Source: Pseudomonadota bacterium (GTDB lineage Bacteria; Pseudomonadota; Gammaproteobacteria; Steroidobacterales; Steroidobacteraceae). From it: a DNA stretch of 16,655 bases. Position numbers and translations under genes: made by a program. This document shows, in pieces, positions 1 to 5,451 of the stretch. How positions within the stretch are numbered: the stretch's first letter is position 1; every line of letters begins with the position of its first letter. The stretch is taken from positions 1 to 16,655 of the forward strand of contig JAJZLX010000139.1 in NCBI GenBank assembly GCA_021850555.1, given 5' to 3'. Below the pieces are notes generated by a model. The model was not told where the DNA came from. It saw only the letters and a list, made by a program, of their open reading frames with translations, and searched no databases.

Positions 1-93
1 GCCTGCAGACCCTCGGCGCCGACCGGCGCCCGTTCAACTCAGGGGTGGGGGATTTTCAAGCGGCCACAGGTGGGGGATTTTGGGTGGCCGCCA
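1..93 (+). mobile_element. Partial IS21-like insertion sequence end
   Basis: Two copies of GGTGGGGGATTTT start at 44 and 69, exactly 25 bp apart, each followed by a GGCC-containing spacer. The outer tip reads GGTGGCCGCCA and ends near 93 in CA, as IS21-family ends do. The same arrangement occurs in inverted orientation at 16533-16582. Repeated 20-25 bp terminal boxes are typical of IS21-family elements. The body of the element, with istA and istB, would lie to the left of the window. The exact tip is inferred from the similarity between the two window ends. Confidence 0.6.
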
Positions 94-411
94 GGGGGCA
101 ATGTCCCCGTTGTCCCAGAACGTGCCTTCCCACCCGGCAATGCGTCCCTCGTCATGACAGCGGGGACAGAACCAGAGCACATCGTTGTTATCGACGTCGA
201 AGAAGAGGGTGAGCAGGGTGCCACAGGGTTTGTGGCCCGGCCGTCGCCGGCAACGCAGCGTCGTCGGATCGTCGTACTGCGTCGCCTGGGAGACGATCTC
301 CGTCCAATAGGCGAAGAGGCGCTGCGCCCGCGGCGGCAAGGGCGCCACCGTGCCATCCGGCAACAGGAAATGGCGCAGATCGATGACCCAGGACTTGATC
401 ATGCGTCCCAT
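34..411 (-). CDS. Zinc-ribbon-like hypothetical protein, C-terminus overwritten by IS end
   Basis: This 125-residue protein is the last gene of a three-gene operon. Its ATG (409-411) overlaps the TGA of the upstream SEC-C gene as TGATG, which argues for translational coupling and decides the start; the longer open frame reaching 486 lies inside the neighbour. A central CRRRPGHKPCGTLLTL segment and a later WFCPRCHDEG segment supply Cys/His groups resembling a zinc ribbon. I do not recognise a named family. The last 19 residues (from the Trp codon at 91-93) are encoded by the IS21-like terminal repeat, visible as the Pro-rich tail RPPKIPHLWPLENPPPLS. The native C-terminus has therefore been replaced and the protein may be truncated. 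Function unknown. Confidence 0.6.
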   Translation of the reverse strand: MGRMIKSWVIDLRHFLLPDGTVAPLPPRAQRLFAYWTEIVSQATQYDDPTTLRCRRRPGHKPCGTLLTLFFDVDNNDVLWFCPRCHDEGRIAGWEGTFWDNGDIAPWRPPKIPHLWPLENPPPLS

Positions 412-1136
412 CAGTGCACGACCCGGTCGCCGGACTGCGGGGACCCGCAGCAGCGCTTGTATTTCTTGCCGCTGCCGCAGGGACATGGGTCATTGCGCCC
501 GACTTTGGGCGCGGCGCGCTCGTAGGGCTCGGGCGGCGCGCGCCGAGCGGCCGCCTGCGCATACGCCAGCCGGTCCTCCTTGAAGTACCGGTACGCGCGC
601 GCCGCGCCGGCGAGCATGTCCGTCCACATCGCATTCGACTGCTCCTCCGTGAGCGGCTCCTTCGGCCAGGCGGGATCGACCTCCCCGGCTACGATCGGAA
701 CGTAGCGCACCAGCTCCTCACGCTCATCATGGAGAATGCGACTCCACCCCTCCCGGGCGAGACGGATGCCGTGCATGTAGCCGCGCGCCCAGGCGCGGCC
801 TGGGACACCGTCCTCGCCGGGTTCGTCCCGGTGGGCGACGTGGAAGGTCTCGCGCTCGAAGTCCTGCGCGATGGCATTCCAGAGGCGCATCAGCAGCCCC
901 ATCATCTCCTGCACCCCCGCGAGGTCGCCGAGCAGCCCGCCCTCGCCGAGGGTCCCGCCGAGAATCACCGGCAAGTACTCGTGCGGCATGACGAGGGCGG
1001 GGCTCGCGACGAGCGCGCAGAAGAGACCGTCGATCCCCTCGAGCGAGAGCGCGCCCGGGTTGCGATTCGCGGCGAGAAGCGCCGCCAAGCGCTCGATCTC
1101 AGCCTCGGAGAGCGATGCGGACACGGTGCCGGTCAT
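411..1136 (-). CDS. UPF0149 (YecA-like) family protein with C-terminal SEC-C zinc motif
   Basis: The protein has 241 residues. The N-terminal half carries the UPF0149/YecA pattern [17 protein letters not shown] followed by [11 protein letters not shown]. The C-terminus carries a clear SEC-C motif, [16 protein letters not shown], the Cys/His zinc-binding element also found at the SecA C-terminus. Proteins of this architecture are usually annotated as metal-binding proteins of unknown role; the SEC-C motif suggests binding to another protein or nucleic acid. The ATG at 1136 overlaps the stop of the upstream gene as ATGA (1133-1136), and its own stop overlaps the next start, so the three genes form a tightly coupled operon. 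The full-length domain order makes the call firm; the biological role is not known. Confidence 0.85.
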   Translation of the reverse strand: MTGTVSASLSEAEIERLAALLAANRNPGALSLEGIDGLFCALVASPALVMPHEYLPVILGGTLGEGGLLGDLAGVQEMMGLLMRLWNAIAQDFERETFHVAHRDEPGEDGVPGRAWARGYMHGIRLAREGWSRILHDEREELVRYVPIVAGEVDPAWPKEPLTEEQSNAMWTDMLAGAARAYRYFKEDRLAYAQAAARRAPPEPYERAAPKVGRNDPCPCGSGKKYKRCCGSPQSGDRVVH

Positions 1137-1573
1137 GCATCGCGCGGCAAGAGGTCATAGCGCTTAAACCAACGATGCAGATCGCGATCGCCGTTCTGGA
1201 GGTGCTTGTGGACCTCGCGCTTGCCCAGCCGGTCGTAGTTCAGGTAATCGAGACACGCATTGGCGAGCTCGGTGTCGAGCGCCCGCAGCTCCCCGAGGTC
1301 GAACGGATAGTCCTCGCCGTTGTAGACCCCCGCCAGGAACTTCACCAGGCGGCGCGCCTGCCCGGTACCGGGATGCGCCTCGATCCTCTCCAGGGCGGTC
1401 ATGGCGCGGCTGACGATCTCGCCCTCATCCCGCGCCAGGGTATCCATCCGCGGCCGCTCGCCGGCAGCGATCGCCGTGATGGCGCGCTCGAATTCATCGA
1501 GCTGGCTCGCCGGGATGTCGGCCTCGACATGGACCTTCTTCCCGGAAGGGGGCAGGCGGGTGACGTTGCTCAT
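1133..1573 (-). CDS. Hypothetical protein, probably DUF7673 family
   Basis: The protein has 146 residues and is first in the three-gene operon. The central segment [20 protein letters not shown], followed by [23 protein letters not shown], matches what I remember of the DUF7673 family, whose members carry a GQ-RR-fL / FDL-L--vD pattern and are common on plasmids and integrative elements. No enzyme motif, signal peptide or membrane segment is visible. The N-terminus is basic and probably disordered. The stop overlaps the ATG of the UPF0149 gene by four bases. A good sigma-70-like promoter sits just upstream (1606-1634). The family name is from memory and was not checked; function unknown. Confidence 0.6.
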   Translation of the reverse strand: MSNVTRLPPSGKKVHVEADIPASQLDEFERAITAIAAGERPRMDTLARDEGEIVSRAMTALERIEAHPGTGQARRLVKFLAGVYNGEDYPFDLGELRALDTELANACLDYLNYDRLGKREVHKHLQNGDRDLHRWFKRYDLLPRDA

Positions 1574-1605
1574 TGGGGGCGTCGTCCGAGGGGAAACCGG
1601 CTCCC

Positions 1606-1634
1606 ATTATGAAACCGACTTATGAAACACGCAA
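1606..1634 (-). promoter_or_regulatory. Sigma-70-like promoter of the three-gene operon
   Basis: On the minus strand TTGCGT (1629-1634) and CATAAT (1606-1611) are separated by exactly 17 bp, close to the TTGACA/TATAAT consensus. It lies about 33 bp upstream of the ATG at 1573. A direct repeat TTATGAAAC occurs twice within this stretch, 13 bp apart, and could bind a regulator. Prediction from consensus only. Confidence 0.5.
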
Positions 1635-1639
1635 GCCTT

Positions 1640-1926
1640 TGATTCGAGCGGGGCAGGGCGGTGTTTCAGAACTTACCCTTTGCGCAACGAGAGGCTGTAT
1701 CGTCGGTTACCTGAACGAACGAGTCGCGGCCTCGGGCAATCCGCGCAGCGCCGGAAAAGCGCTCGCCGGCCCGCTCGGCATGCTGTGGCGGGTATTCCGC
1801 GTCTTGGCCTCCATCTCGGTCATGAATCGACGTGTATCGCGGCTGAGGTGTCCCAGCGCGAATAAGGAGGCGAGAGGAAGAAAGCAGGACCGCTCCTCAA
1901 GCCGGGCTGTGCGGCTTTCAAGCCAT
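1640..1926. other. Intergenic stretch with no supported gene
   Basis: This lies between the promoter of the leftmost operon and the end of the cyclase-like gene. Open frames cross it on both strands, but none has a convincing start, ribosome binding site or recognisable family. A minus-strand frame around 1800-1870 reads ALGHLSRDTRRF, faintly like the LGH motif of tyrosine recombinases, so a decayed integrase tail is possible but not supported. Confidence 0.3.
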
Positions 1927-2646
1927 TCAAATCTGGAGAAGCTCCGCAGGAAGCTGGAAGTTCCGCCACGAATAGCAAGCACGTAAGTGCCGCAACGTAT
2001 TCTGCCGTTTAACGGCAACATCTATGGTCTCAGCAGAAAACGTCTGTACGAGATTACGCAGCAGATAGTTGGCATCATTCACGTCGGCAGCTTGCTCCAG
2101 CGGCGAGATAGTGTACGTGCTGAATGCCTCACCGCCCTTGAGTGGCACGTCGAACTTGACGAGGTGAGTCTTGCGGGACTGATTTCTCAGCCACAGCGCA
2201 ACTTGCTCGTTGGCTTTTGGAGTTACCCATATGGTTGCGCTCTGTGCAAGTTCGTAGGCGGCGGCAGCCTGGTCGATGGCAGGTCCGATCAGGAAATGCT
2301 CAGATAACTCAAAATCACCGAAAGCGATGGCGCCCCGGTAAGCGAGCGGCATTTCCGATCGCAGAACGCGGTCCAGAACCCAGCTCAGGACGTCCCCCAG
2401 ATATATAACCGACATCGCCTCTCGGTTTTCGACAGTTTCGGGGAGGGACATGGAAACGGCGATCGCGTCGGAAAGGAACGTCGTAGAGCACTGCATCCAG
2501 GGTTGATGTTCGAATTGCGTCTTGATTCGTTCCTCGAACCAGGTCTTGACATTCGTTAAAAATACCAACACATCGTCTGGATTATGGCGGCGCCAGATTC
2601 CCCGGAATCCAAGGGCGTCGATCAGCGCCACTGCGCCTGTTTTCAT
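1927..2646 (-). CDS. Class III nucleotide cyclase-like protein (Pycsar cyclase-like fold)
   Basis: The protein has 239 residues and no membrane segment, so it is probably cytosolic. Residues 6-18 (VALIDALGFRGIW) look like the first metal-binding strand of class III cyclases, with Asp10 as the metal ligand. Residues 57-65 (FLSDAIAVS) resemble the second, with Asp60. YRGAIAFGDFEL (103-114) and GPAIDQAAAAYELAQSA (121-137) match the RG-i--G and Gpa---AyelE blocks I associate with stand-alone cyclases of the Pycsar antiphage group, which make cCMP or cUMP. The ATG overlaps the stop of the BrnA-like gene as ATGA, so it is translated as the last gene of a BrnT toxin-antitoxin operon. No Pycsar-type effector (transmembrane or TIR) is adjacent, so the partner is unclear. 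The substrate cannot be read from sequence. It could instead be a catalytically silent cyclase-homology protein. The region looks less GC-rich than its surroundings. Confidence 0.55.
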   Translation of the reverse strand: MKTGAVALIDALGFRGIWRRHNPDDVLVFLTNVKTWFEERIKTQFEHQPWMQCSTTFLSDAIAVSMSLPETVENREAMSVIYLGDVLSWVLDRVLRSEMPLAYRGAIAFGDFELSEHFLIGPAIDQAAAAYELAQSATIWVTPKANEQVALWLRNQSRKTHLVKFDVPLKGGEAFSTYTISPLEQAADVNDANYLLRNLVQTFSAETIDVAVKRQNTLRHLRACYSWRNFQLPAELLQI

Positions 2647-2867
2647 GTCGTTGTGCGCCCCAGTCGCTTGTACGTCACCACGTACGAGTCCATCGCCTCA
2701 CCGCCGCCACGAAGCGACGTCTTGCGATCGGAACCTGTCGGTCGACCGCGGCGGACGAGCTTCTTCCCACGATAGAGGTCAGCCTCGGCGAGCCATTTTT
2801 CGGTGATCTCTGGGGCGTCGACAGAATCCCGCCGGATTCGGCGCGGACCTTGTGATTTCACGCTCAT
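2643..2867 (-). CDS. BrnA-like antitoxin, C-terminally altered
   Basis: This short protein has 74 residues. Its N-terminal two-thirds contain the BrnA signature: RRDSVDAPEITEKWLAEADL, then a GKKLVRRGRP segment. In BrnA family antitoxins this is followed by a ribbon-helix-helix DNA-binding tail with a KATGPGWQTRxN-like stretch. Here the tail is missing: after KTSL the sequence becomes RGGGEAMDSYVVTYKRLG and stops. Reading the next frame near 2660 gives QATGAHND, which may be a trace of the lost tail, but the match is weak. The gene starts 8 bp after the CopG stop and its own stop overlaps the cyclase ATG. It may still bind the toxin, but probably cannot bind DNA in the usual way. Confidence 0.6.
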   Translation of the reverse strand: MSVKSQGPRRIRRDSVDAPEITEKWLAEADLYRGKKLVRRGRPTGSDRKTSLRGGGEAMDSYVVTYKRLGRTTT

Positions 2868-2875
2868 TGGGCGGT

Positions 2876-3133
2876 TCAGGCAACCGCCTTCTCAAGGAGC
2901 ATGCGCACGTAGCGCGTGTAAGGGATTCCGCGGGCACGGGCCTCGGATTTCACCGCATCCAGGAGGCTCCGCGGCAGCCGCATGTTCAGGGCGGCGGATT
3001 TGGGCTCGACCTCGAACCGCATGGGCTTGAATCCCGAGAGGTCGTACTGGGTCAGGTCCGCGTTCGCGACGAATCGTTCAGCCGCGGCGTCACTCCGAAG
3101 GGATGGCATCTTCTTGAGACGACGAGCTTTCAT
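2876..3133 (-). CDS. CopG-family ribbon-helix-helix antitoxin
   Basis: The protein has 85 residues. The C-terminal half (about 46-85) is a ribbon-helix-helix domain: SAALNMRLPRSLLDAVKSEA followed by RARGIPYTRYVRMLLEKAV, the pattern seen in CopG-type antitoxins partnered with BrnT toxins. The N-terminal part (LTQYDLSGFKPMRFE) is the likely toxin-neutralising segment. The ATG at 3131-3133 lies 43 bp inside the end of the BrnT gene; the longer upstream open frame is a shadow of the toxin. Such antitoxins repress their own operon; the imperfect palindrome at 3411-3426 is the obvious operator. It is followed at 8 bp by a second, BrnA-like antitoxin, which is unusual. Confidence 0.8.
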   Translation of the reverse strand: MKARRLKKMPSLRSDAAAERFVANADLTQYDLSGFKPMRFEVEPKSAALNMRLPRSLLDAVKSEARARGIPYTRYVRMLLEKAVA

Positions 3134-3401
3134 AGTGATCGATCTCCTTCTTGTGCATGTACCGGGCGCTGATCGGCCGGATGAGCGTCCTGCCGCGGAT
3201 CGTCCGCGGCATGAACACCAGGAAGACGTAGCGGCCTGTTCGCGTCTTCCCGATCGCGCGCATGCGCGGCTCGCGGGGATGAGGGTCGGCCATGACGGCC
3301 GGCGCGCCCTCGAAAATCTCCTCGATTTCCTCCCGGGACACGCCATGCTTGCCGCACTTCGGCCAATTGCCTGGATCCCAGTCGAAGCCGGAGAATTTCA
3401 T
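3090..3401 (-). CDS. brnT: BrnT family type II toxin (ribonuclease)
   Basis: The protein has 103 residues, about the usual BrnT size. It opens with FDWDPGNWPKCGKHGVSREE, equivalent to the family's FeWDp-K-----KHGvsFeeA start, and continues with EPRMRAIGKTRTGRYVFLVF. It carries the C-terminal IRPISARYMHKKEIDHY block (about 74-90), which matches the iRiISAR-A---E---Y signature of this RelE-related RNase toxin. BrnT cleaves RNA and is neutralised by its antitoxin. It is first in the operon, ahead of the antitoxin, as is standard for BrnT systems, and overlaps the CopG gene by 44 bp. The last 13 residues (SSSSQEDAIPSE region) run beyond the usual end because of that overlap. Start at 3401 is the only sensible ATG. 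Confidence 0.88.
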   Translation of the reverse strand: MKFSGFDWDPGNWPKCGKHGVSREEIEEIFEGAPAVMADPHPREPRMRAIGKTRTGRYVFLVFMPRTIRGRTLIRPISARYMHKKEIDHYESSSSQEDAIPSE

Positions 3402-3410
3402 GGTCGAAGC

Positions 3411-3426
3411 CTATACAGTTGTGTAG
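3411..3426. promoter_or_regulatory. Probable operator of the brnT operon
   Basis: CTATACAGTTGTGTAG is an imperfect palindrome (CTA-ACA / TGT-TAG, 6 of 8 positions paired) ending about 10 bp before the brnT ATG. On the minus strand TGTATAGG within it could serve as part of a -10 region. Antitoxins of the ribbon-helix-helix class autorepress by binding sites of this kind; the assignment is by position and symmetry only. Confidence 0.45.
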
Positions 3427-3450
3427 ACATTTGCAATGCGGCGAAGTTCC

Positions 3451-3490
3451 CGGCACGCCGGCGGGACCTTTGGGCGCCACCGGCGTGCCG
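3451..3490. terminator. Strong stem-loop between symE and brnT
   Basis: CGGCACGCCGG (3451-3461) and CCGGCGTGCCG (3480-3490) are perfectly complementary, giving an 11-bp GC-rich stem with an 18-nt loop, 15 bp beyond the symE-like stop. No clear T-run follows on either strand, so it may be a weak or factor-dependent terminator or an RNA-stabilising hairpin rather than a textbook intrinsic terminator. Confidence 0.4.
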
Positions 3491-3504
3491 CAGCAGCGGT
3501 CGGA

Positions 3505-3900
3505 TCAGCCCCGGCGCTGTCTCAGTAGAAGCCGCTTGAGAGCGTTGAACTCGCGCCGAGGCATTCCTTCGTCGGCGACTCGCGCGACCGTCGCCAGGAC
3601 CTCGGCCTGCGGAGCGCGATCGTGATCGCGATCGAGCTCGAGCTCTATGACGAGCCGCCCGCTGCTCACATGCACCTTGACCGGGACGCCGGCGTGAAAA
3701 CCGGCATGCTGGAGCCAGGCGCCCCGCAGGAGCAGCTGGGGAGCGCGCGTCGGGCGTCCGTTCGGCCCTTGGACGTCGCGCAGCGAGTTGCACACGGTGA
3801 GCCGCCGGAGCGCTGGCTCGCGAGTGTCTTTCTGGGTGAAATCGCGAGAAATGGGATCCTGCGCCGGCGCGGGATCCGGGATAGAGTGCGTCGTAACCAT
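3505..3900 (-). CDS. SymE family toxin with C-terminal extension
   Basis: The protein has 131 residues. Residues about 32-86 contain the SymE core: RRLTVCNSL, then PQLLLRGAWLQHAGFHAG (55-71) and VPVKVHVSSGRLVIELE, matching the family's iRLxGxWLxxAGFxxGxxVxVxVxxGxLVI pattern. SymE is an SOS-induced toxin related to AbrB-fold proteins; in E. coli it is held down by the antisense RNA SymR over its 5' end. The C-terminal 40 residues (ARVADEGMPRREFNALKRLL) are not part of that core. The ATG at 3898-3900 was chosen because the open frame further upstream crosses a palindromic repeat and has no family similarity. I see no LexA box by eye. An antisense RNA could lie over 3850-4000 but no promoter for it is convincing. 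Confidence 0.8.
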   Translation of the reverse strand: MVTTHSIPDPAPAQDPISRDFTQKDTREPALRRLTVCNSLRDVQGPNGRPTRAPQLLLRGAWLQHAGFHAGVPVKVHVSSGRLVIELELDRDHDRAPQAEVLATVARVADEGMPRREFNALKRLLLRQRRG

Positions 3901-3976
3901 GGCTGAGTACCTCTGATCGGGCTGTGGCCAGGCGCCGGACGGTGCTTGAACGCCGTCTGGTGCCGCTTCGTGGCCT

Positions 3977-4131
3977 GGGGCGGGATTGCCCGAGTTGGAA
4001 ACCGCACGCCGCGACGCAGCCGTCAAGGCCGCGCGCAGCGCGCTCGCGAGCACGGGCCGGGAGGCCCGCGCGGAGGCCTTTACGGCTGCGTCGCGGCGTG
4101 GCACAACTGGGACGAGAGGCAAGCCCGCCCC
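3977..4131. repeat. 155-bp palindromic (MITE-like) element upstream of symE
   Basis: The long arms 4005-4030 and 4075-4100 are complementary at 25 of 26 positions (core GCGACGCAGCCG). Outside them a second matching block, GGGGCGGGATTGCC (3977-3990) against the complement of 4118-4131, pairs at 13 of 14. Between the blocks the two sides differ in length and sequence. The centre is a GC-rich loop with its own CGGGCC/GGCCCG hairpin. No coding function is apparent and no clear target duplication is seen. The 418-bp gap between symE and the next operon holds this and a small hairpin at 4232-4254. It would fold into a very stable cruciform or RNA hairpin. Confidence 0.75.
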
Positions 4132-4231
4132 ACGTCTGAATGTCAGAGGGCTCGGTCGCGCCTTTTATGGAATTGCCGGACTCGCGGCCGAGAAGCGGCC
4201 GCATAGGAAGACCGTCGAGCCGCGATCGAGA

Positions 4232-4254
4232 GGGTACCCGCTACCTTGGTACCC
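4232..4254 (-). terminator. Small hairpin downstream of the Phd-PIN operon
   Basis: GGGTACC (4232-4238) and GGTACCC (4248-4254) form a perfect 7-bp stem with a 9-nt loop, about 65 bp after the last stop of the minus-strand operon. No T-run follows, so this is a weak terminator candidate. Confidence 0.25.
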
Positions 4255-4317
4255 CCCGAAATCTCCCCCGCCTACGCCGGACTACGTATTCACCTCACCG
4301 CGCGGAGATCGCATCCC

Positions 4318-4656
4318 CTATCGGCGCCGCCCTTCCGGCAACGGCAGGGCAACCACGTTGCCACCTTCCGGAGTCACGGTATGAGCATCGATATCGACCC
4401 GCTCGAGCAGCTGCGGGGAGACGTTCCAGCGTTGTCCGTCGTCGGTGACGATGCTGACGGTCTTCCTGTTGTAGCGGGTGACCATGCCGGTCACCGATGG
4501 GCGGCCCTCCGGGTGGAACCTCACGCGCTCGCCGATCCGGAACTCGAGCATGGTGACGTGCGTCTCGAGCTGCCGGAGGAACCGGAGCCTCGCGACGATA
4601 CGGTGGTTGAGGTCGATCAGCTCGGCCTCGGTCAGTCGGTCGATGTCTATCGTCAC
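4318..4656 (-). CDS. Small hypothetical protein coupled to a PIN toxin
   Basis: The protein has 112 residues. It starts at a GTG (4654-4656) that overlaps the TGA of the PIN gene as GTGA; the longer upstream frame is a shadow. The N-terminus (LTEAELIDLNHRIVARLRFL) is a charged helix. The middle (RIGERVRFHPEGRPSVTGMV then TRYNRKTVSIVTDDGQRWNV) reads like a small beta-barrel of SH3/KOW type, with alternating hydrophobic strands and a G-V-TRYN turn. I do not know a family name, but similar short proteins are familiar as conserved hypotheticals on mobile elements. It could bind RNA or protein. Its translational coupling to the toxin suggests it works with it or modulates it; that is inference. 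Confidence 0.7.
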   Translation of the reverse strand: MTIDIDRLTEAELIDLNHRIVARLRFLRQLETHVTMLEFRIGERVRFHPEGRPSVTGMVTRYNRKTVSIVTDDGQRWNVSPQLLERVDIDAHTVTPEGGNVVALPLPEGRRR

Positions 4657-5105
4657 TTCGGCTCCCCTGACTGTGGTGGCTCCGCATTGGCGAGATAGAG
4701 CTCGACGCGGTCCGTCGTCCAAGTAGGAACACCGGCGCCGAAGAAATCCCGGTCCTCGGTCCAAATGGGACATTCGAGCGCGAGCGCGCAGGCGATGACC
4801 GGCCAATCATCCGCGTCCACGCGCTCGATGCGGGCGCGCGCGGTGGCTTGGTATTTTGAATACATGGGCTGGGGACATTCCTGCACCAGCCGGCCCAAAC
4901 GGTCATAGACCGCCATGGCGCGTTCGAGGGGCATGCCCGCCTTGCCGGCGAGCGGCGGCAGGTGCTCCTCCACCTCATCGAATGCGGTATCCGGTGCGAA
5001 CAGACCGAGCTTGGCCGCGTAAAGCTCGATGAGCTCTCCCACCCTCTTGCCGAGAACCGCCCGCAGCAGAATGTTGGCGTCCAGCACCAGCGAGCGATCA
5101 GCCAC
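4653..5105 (-). CDS. PIN-domain toxin (VapC-like ribonuclease)
   Basis: The protein has 150 residues. The PIN-domain acidic residues are visible: Asp9 in SLVLDANILLRAV; an acidic cluster in DTAFDEVEEHL (39-49) with Glu44 or Glu46; Asp98 and Asp100 in RVDADDWPVIACALAL; and Asp118/Asp120 in IWTEDRDFFGAGV. PIN toxins are Mg-dependent RNases that cut RNA. The ATG at 5105 overlaps the end of the upstream Phd-type antitoxin gene by 8 bp, the classic antitoxin-toxin order. The last codons overlap the next gene. The protein is slightly longer than typical VapC (about 130 residues). All catalytic acids appear intact, so it is likely active. Confidence 0.85.
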   Translation of the reverse strand: MADRSLVLDANILLRAVLGKRVGELIELYAAKLGLFAPDTAFDEVEEHLPPLAGKAGMPLERAMAVYDRLGRLVQECPQPMYSKYQATARARIERVDADDWPVIACALALECPIWTEDRDFFGAGVPTWTTDRVELYLANAEPPQSGEPK

Positions 5106-5364
5106 GGCGCCGCTTTTCCTTCCTCAGCCTGTCGAACTCCTCGACGAGCGCATCTTCGCTGACGCCGTGCTCACGCATCCAGGTCTGCAGCGCCTCGTGC
5201 GCATCCCGATACGCGGCCAAGTCCTCCGCCTCTGGCCGGCGGCGCACGGGGATGTAAAAGCCGACCGTGCGGCCGTGCTTGGTGACAGCCACGGGCTTCT
5301 CGGCCTCGGCGTATTCCCCGAAGCGGTGGCGGAACTCGCGCATTCCGACTTTCGCGGTGTCCAT
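5098..5364 (-). CDS. Phd/YefM-family antitoxin
   Basis: The protein has 88 residues. The N-terminal half is a Phd/YefM DNA-binding domain: VGMREFRHRFGEYAE, then KPVAVTKHGRTVGFYIPV, matching the family pattern in which the hairpin and first helices bind DNA. The acidic and basic C-terminal helix (DALVEEFDRLRKEKRRRG) would block the PIN toxin encoded next. The ATG at 5362-5364 is 16 bp from a clear inverted repeat and promoter (5379-5408), fitting autorepression. Antitoxin, toxin and a small third gene form one overlapping operon on the minus strand. Confidence 0.85.
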   Translation of the reverse strand: MDTAKVGMREFRHRFGEYAEAEKPVAVTKHGRTVGFYIPVRRRPEAEDLAAYRDAHEALQTWMREHGVSEDALVEEFDRLRKEKRRRG

Positions 5365-5378
5365 GGGATGGTCTCACA

Positions 5379-5408
5379 TGTATAACGTTGAGTCACATTG
5401 TTACACAA
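5379..5408 (-). promoter_or_regulatory. Promoter and operator of the Phd-PIN operon
   Basis: On the minus strand TTGTGT (5403-5408) and TTATAC (5380-5385) lie 17 bp apart, a good sigma-70-like promoter. The same stretch is an imperfect inverted repeat: TGTATAACGTTG (5379-5390) against CATTGTTACACA (5396-5407), 9 of 12 positions paired. A Phd-type repressor bound here would cover both promoter elements. Confidence 0.6.
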
Positions 5409-5451
5409 TTTCAGAGCACCGACAAGCTGACCGGACTTCGCGGCCATCGGG

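Noticed and set aside
1707..2021. Minus-strand frame with ALGHLSRDTRRF, like a tyrosine recombinase LGH motif
   Set aside because: Only one short motif fits, the Arg-His-Arg-Tyr context is absent, and the frame overlaps the cyclase-like gene; chance cannot be excluded.
3505..4122. Longer SymE-like protein of 205 residues starting at 4122
   Set aside because: The added 74 residues are translated from the palindromic element and have no SymE similarity; the ATG at 3900 is more natural.
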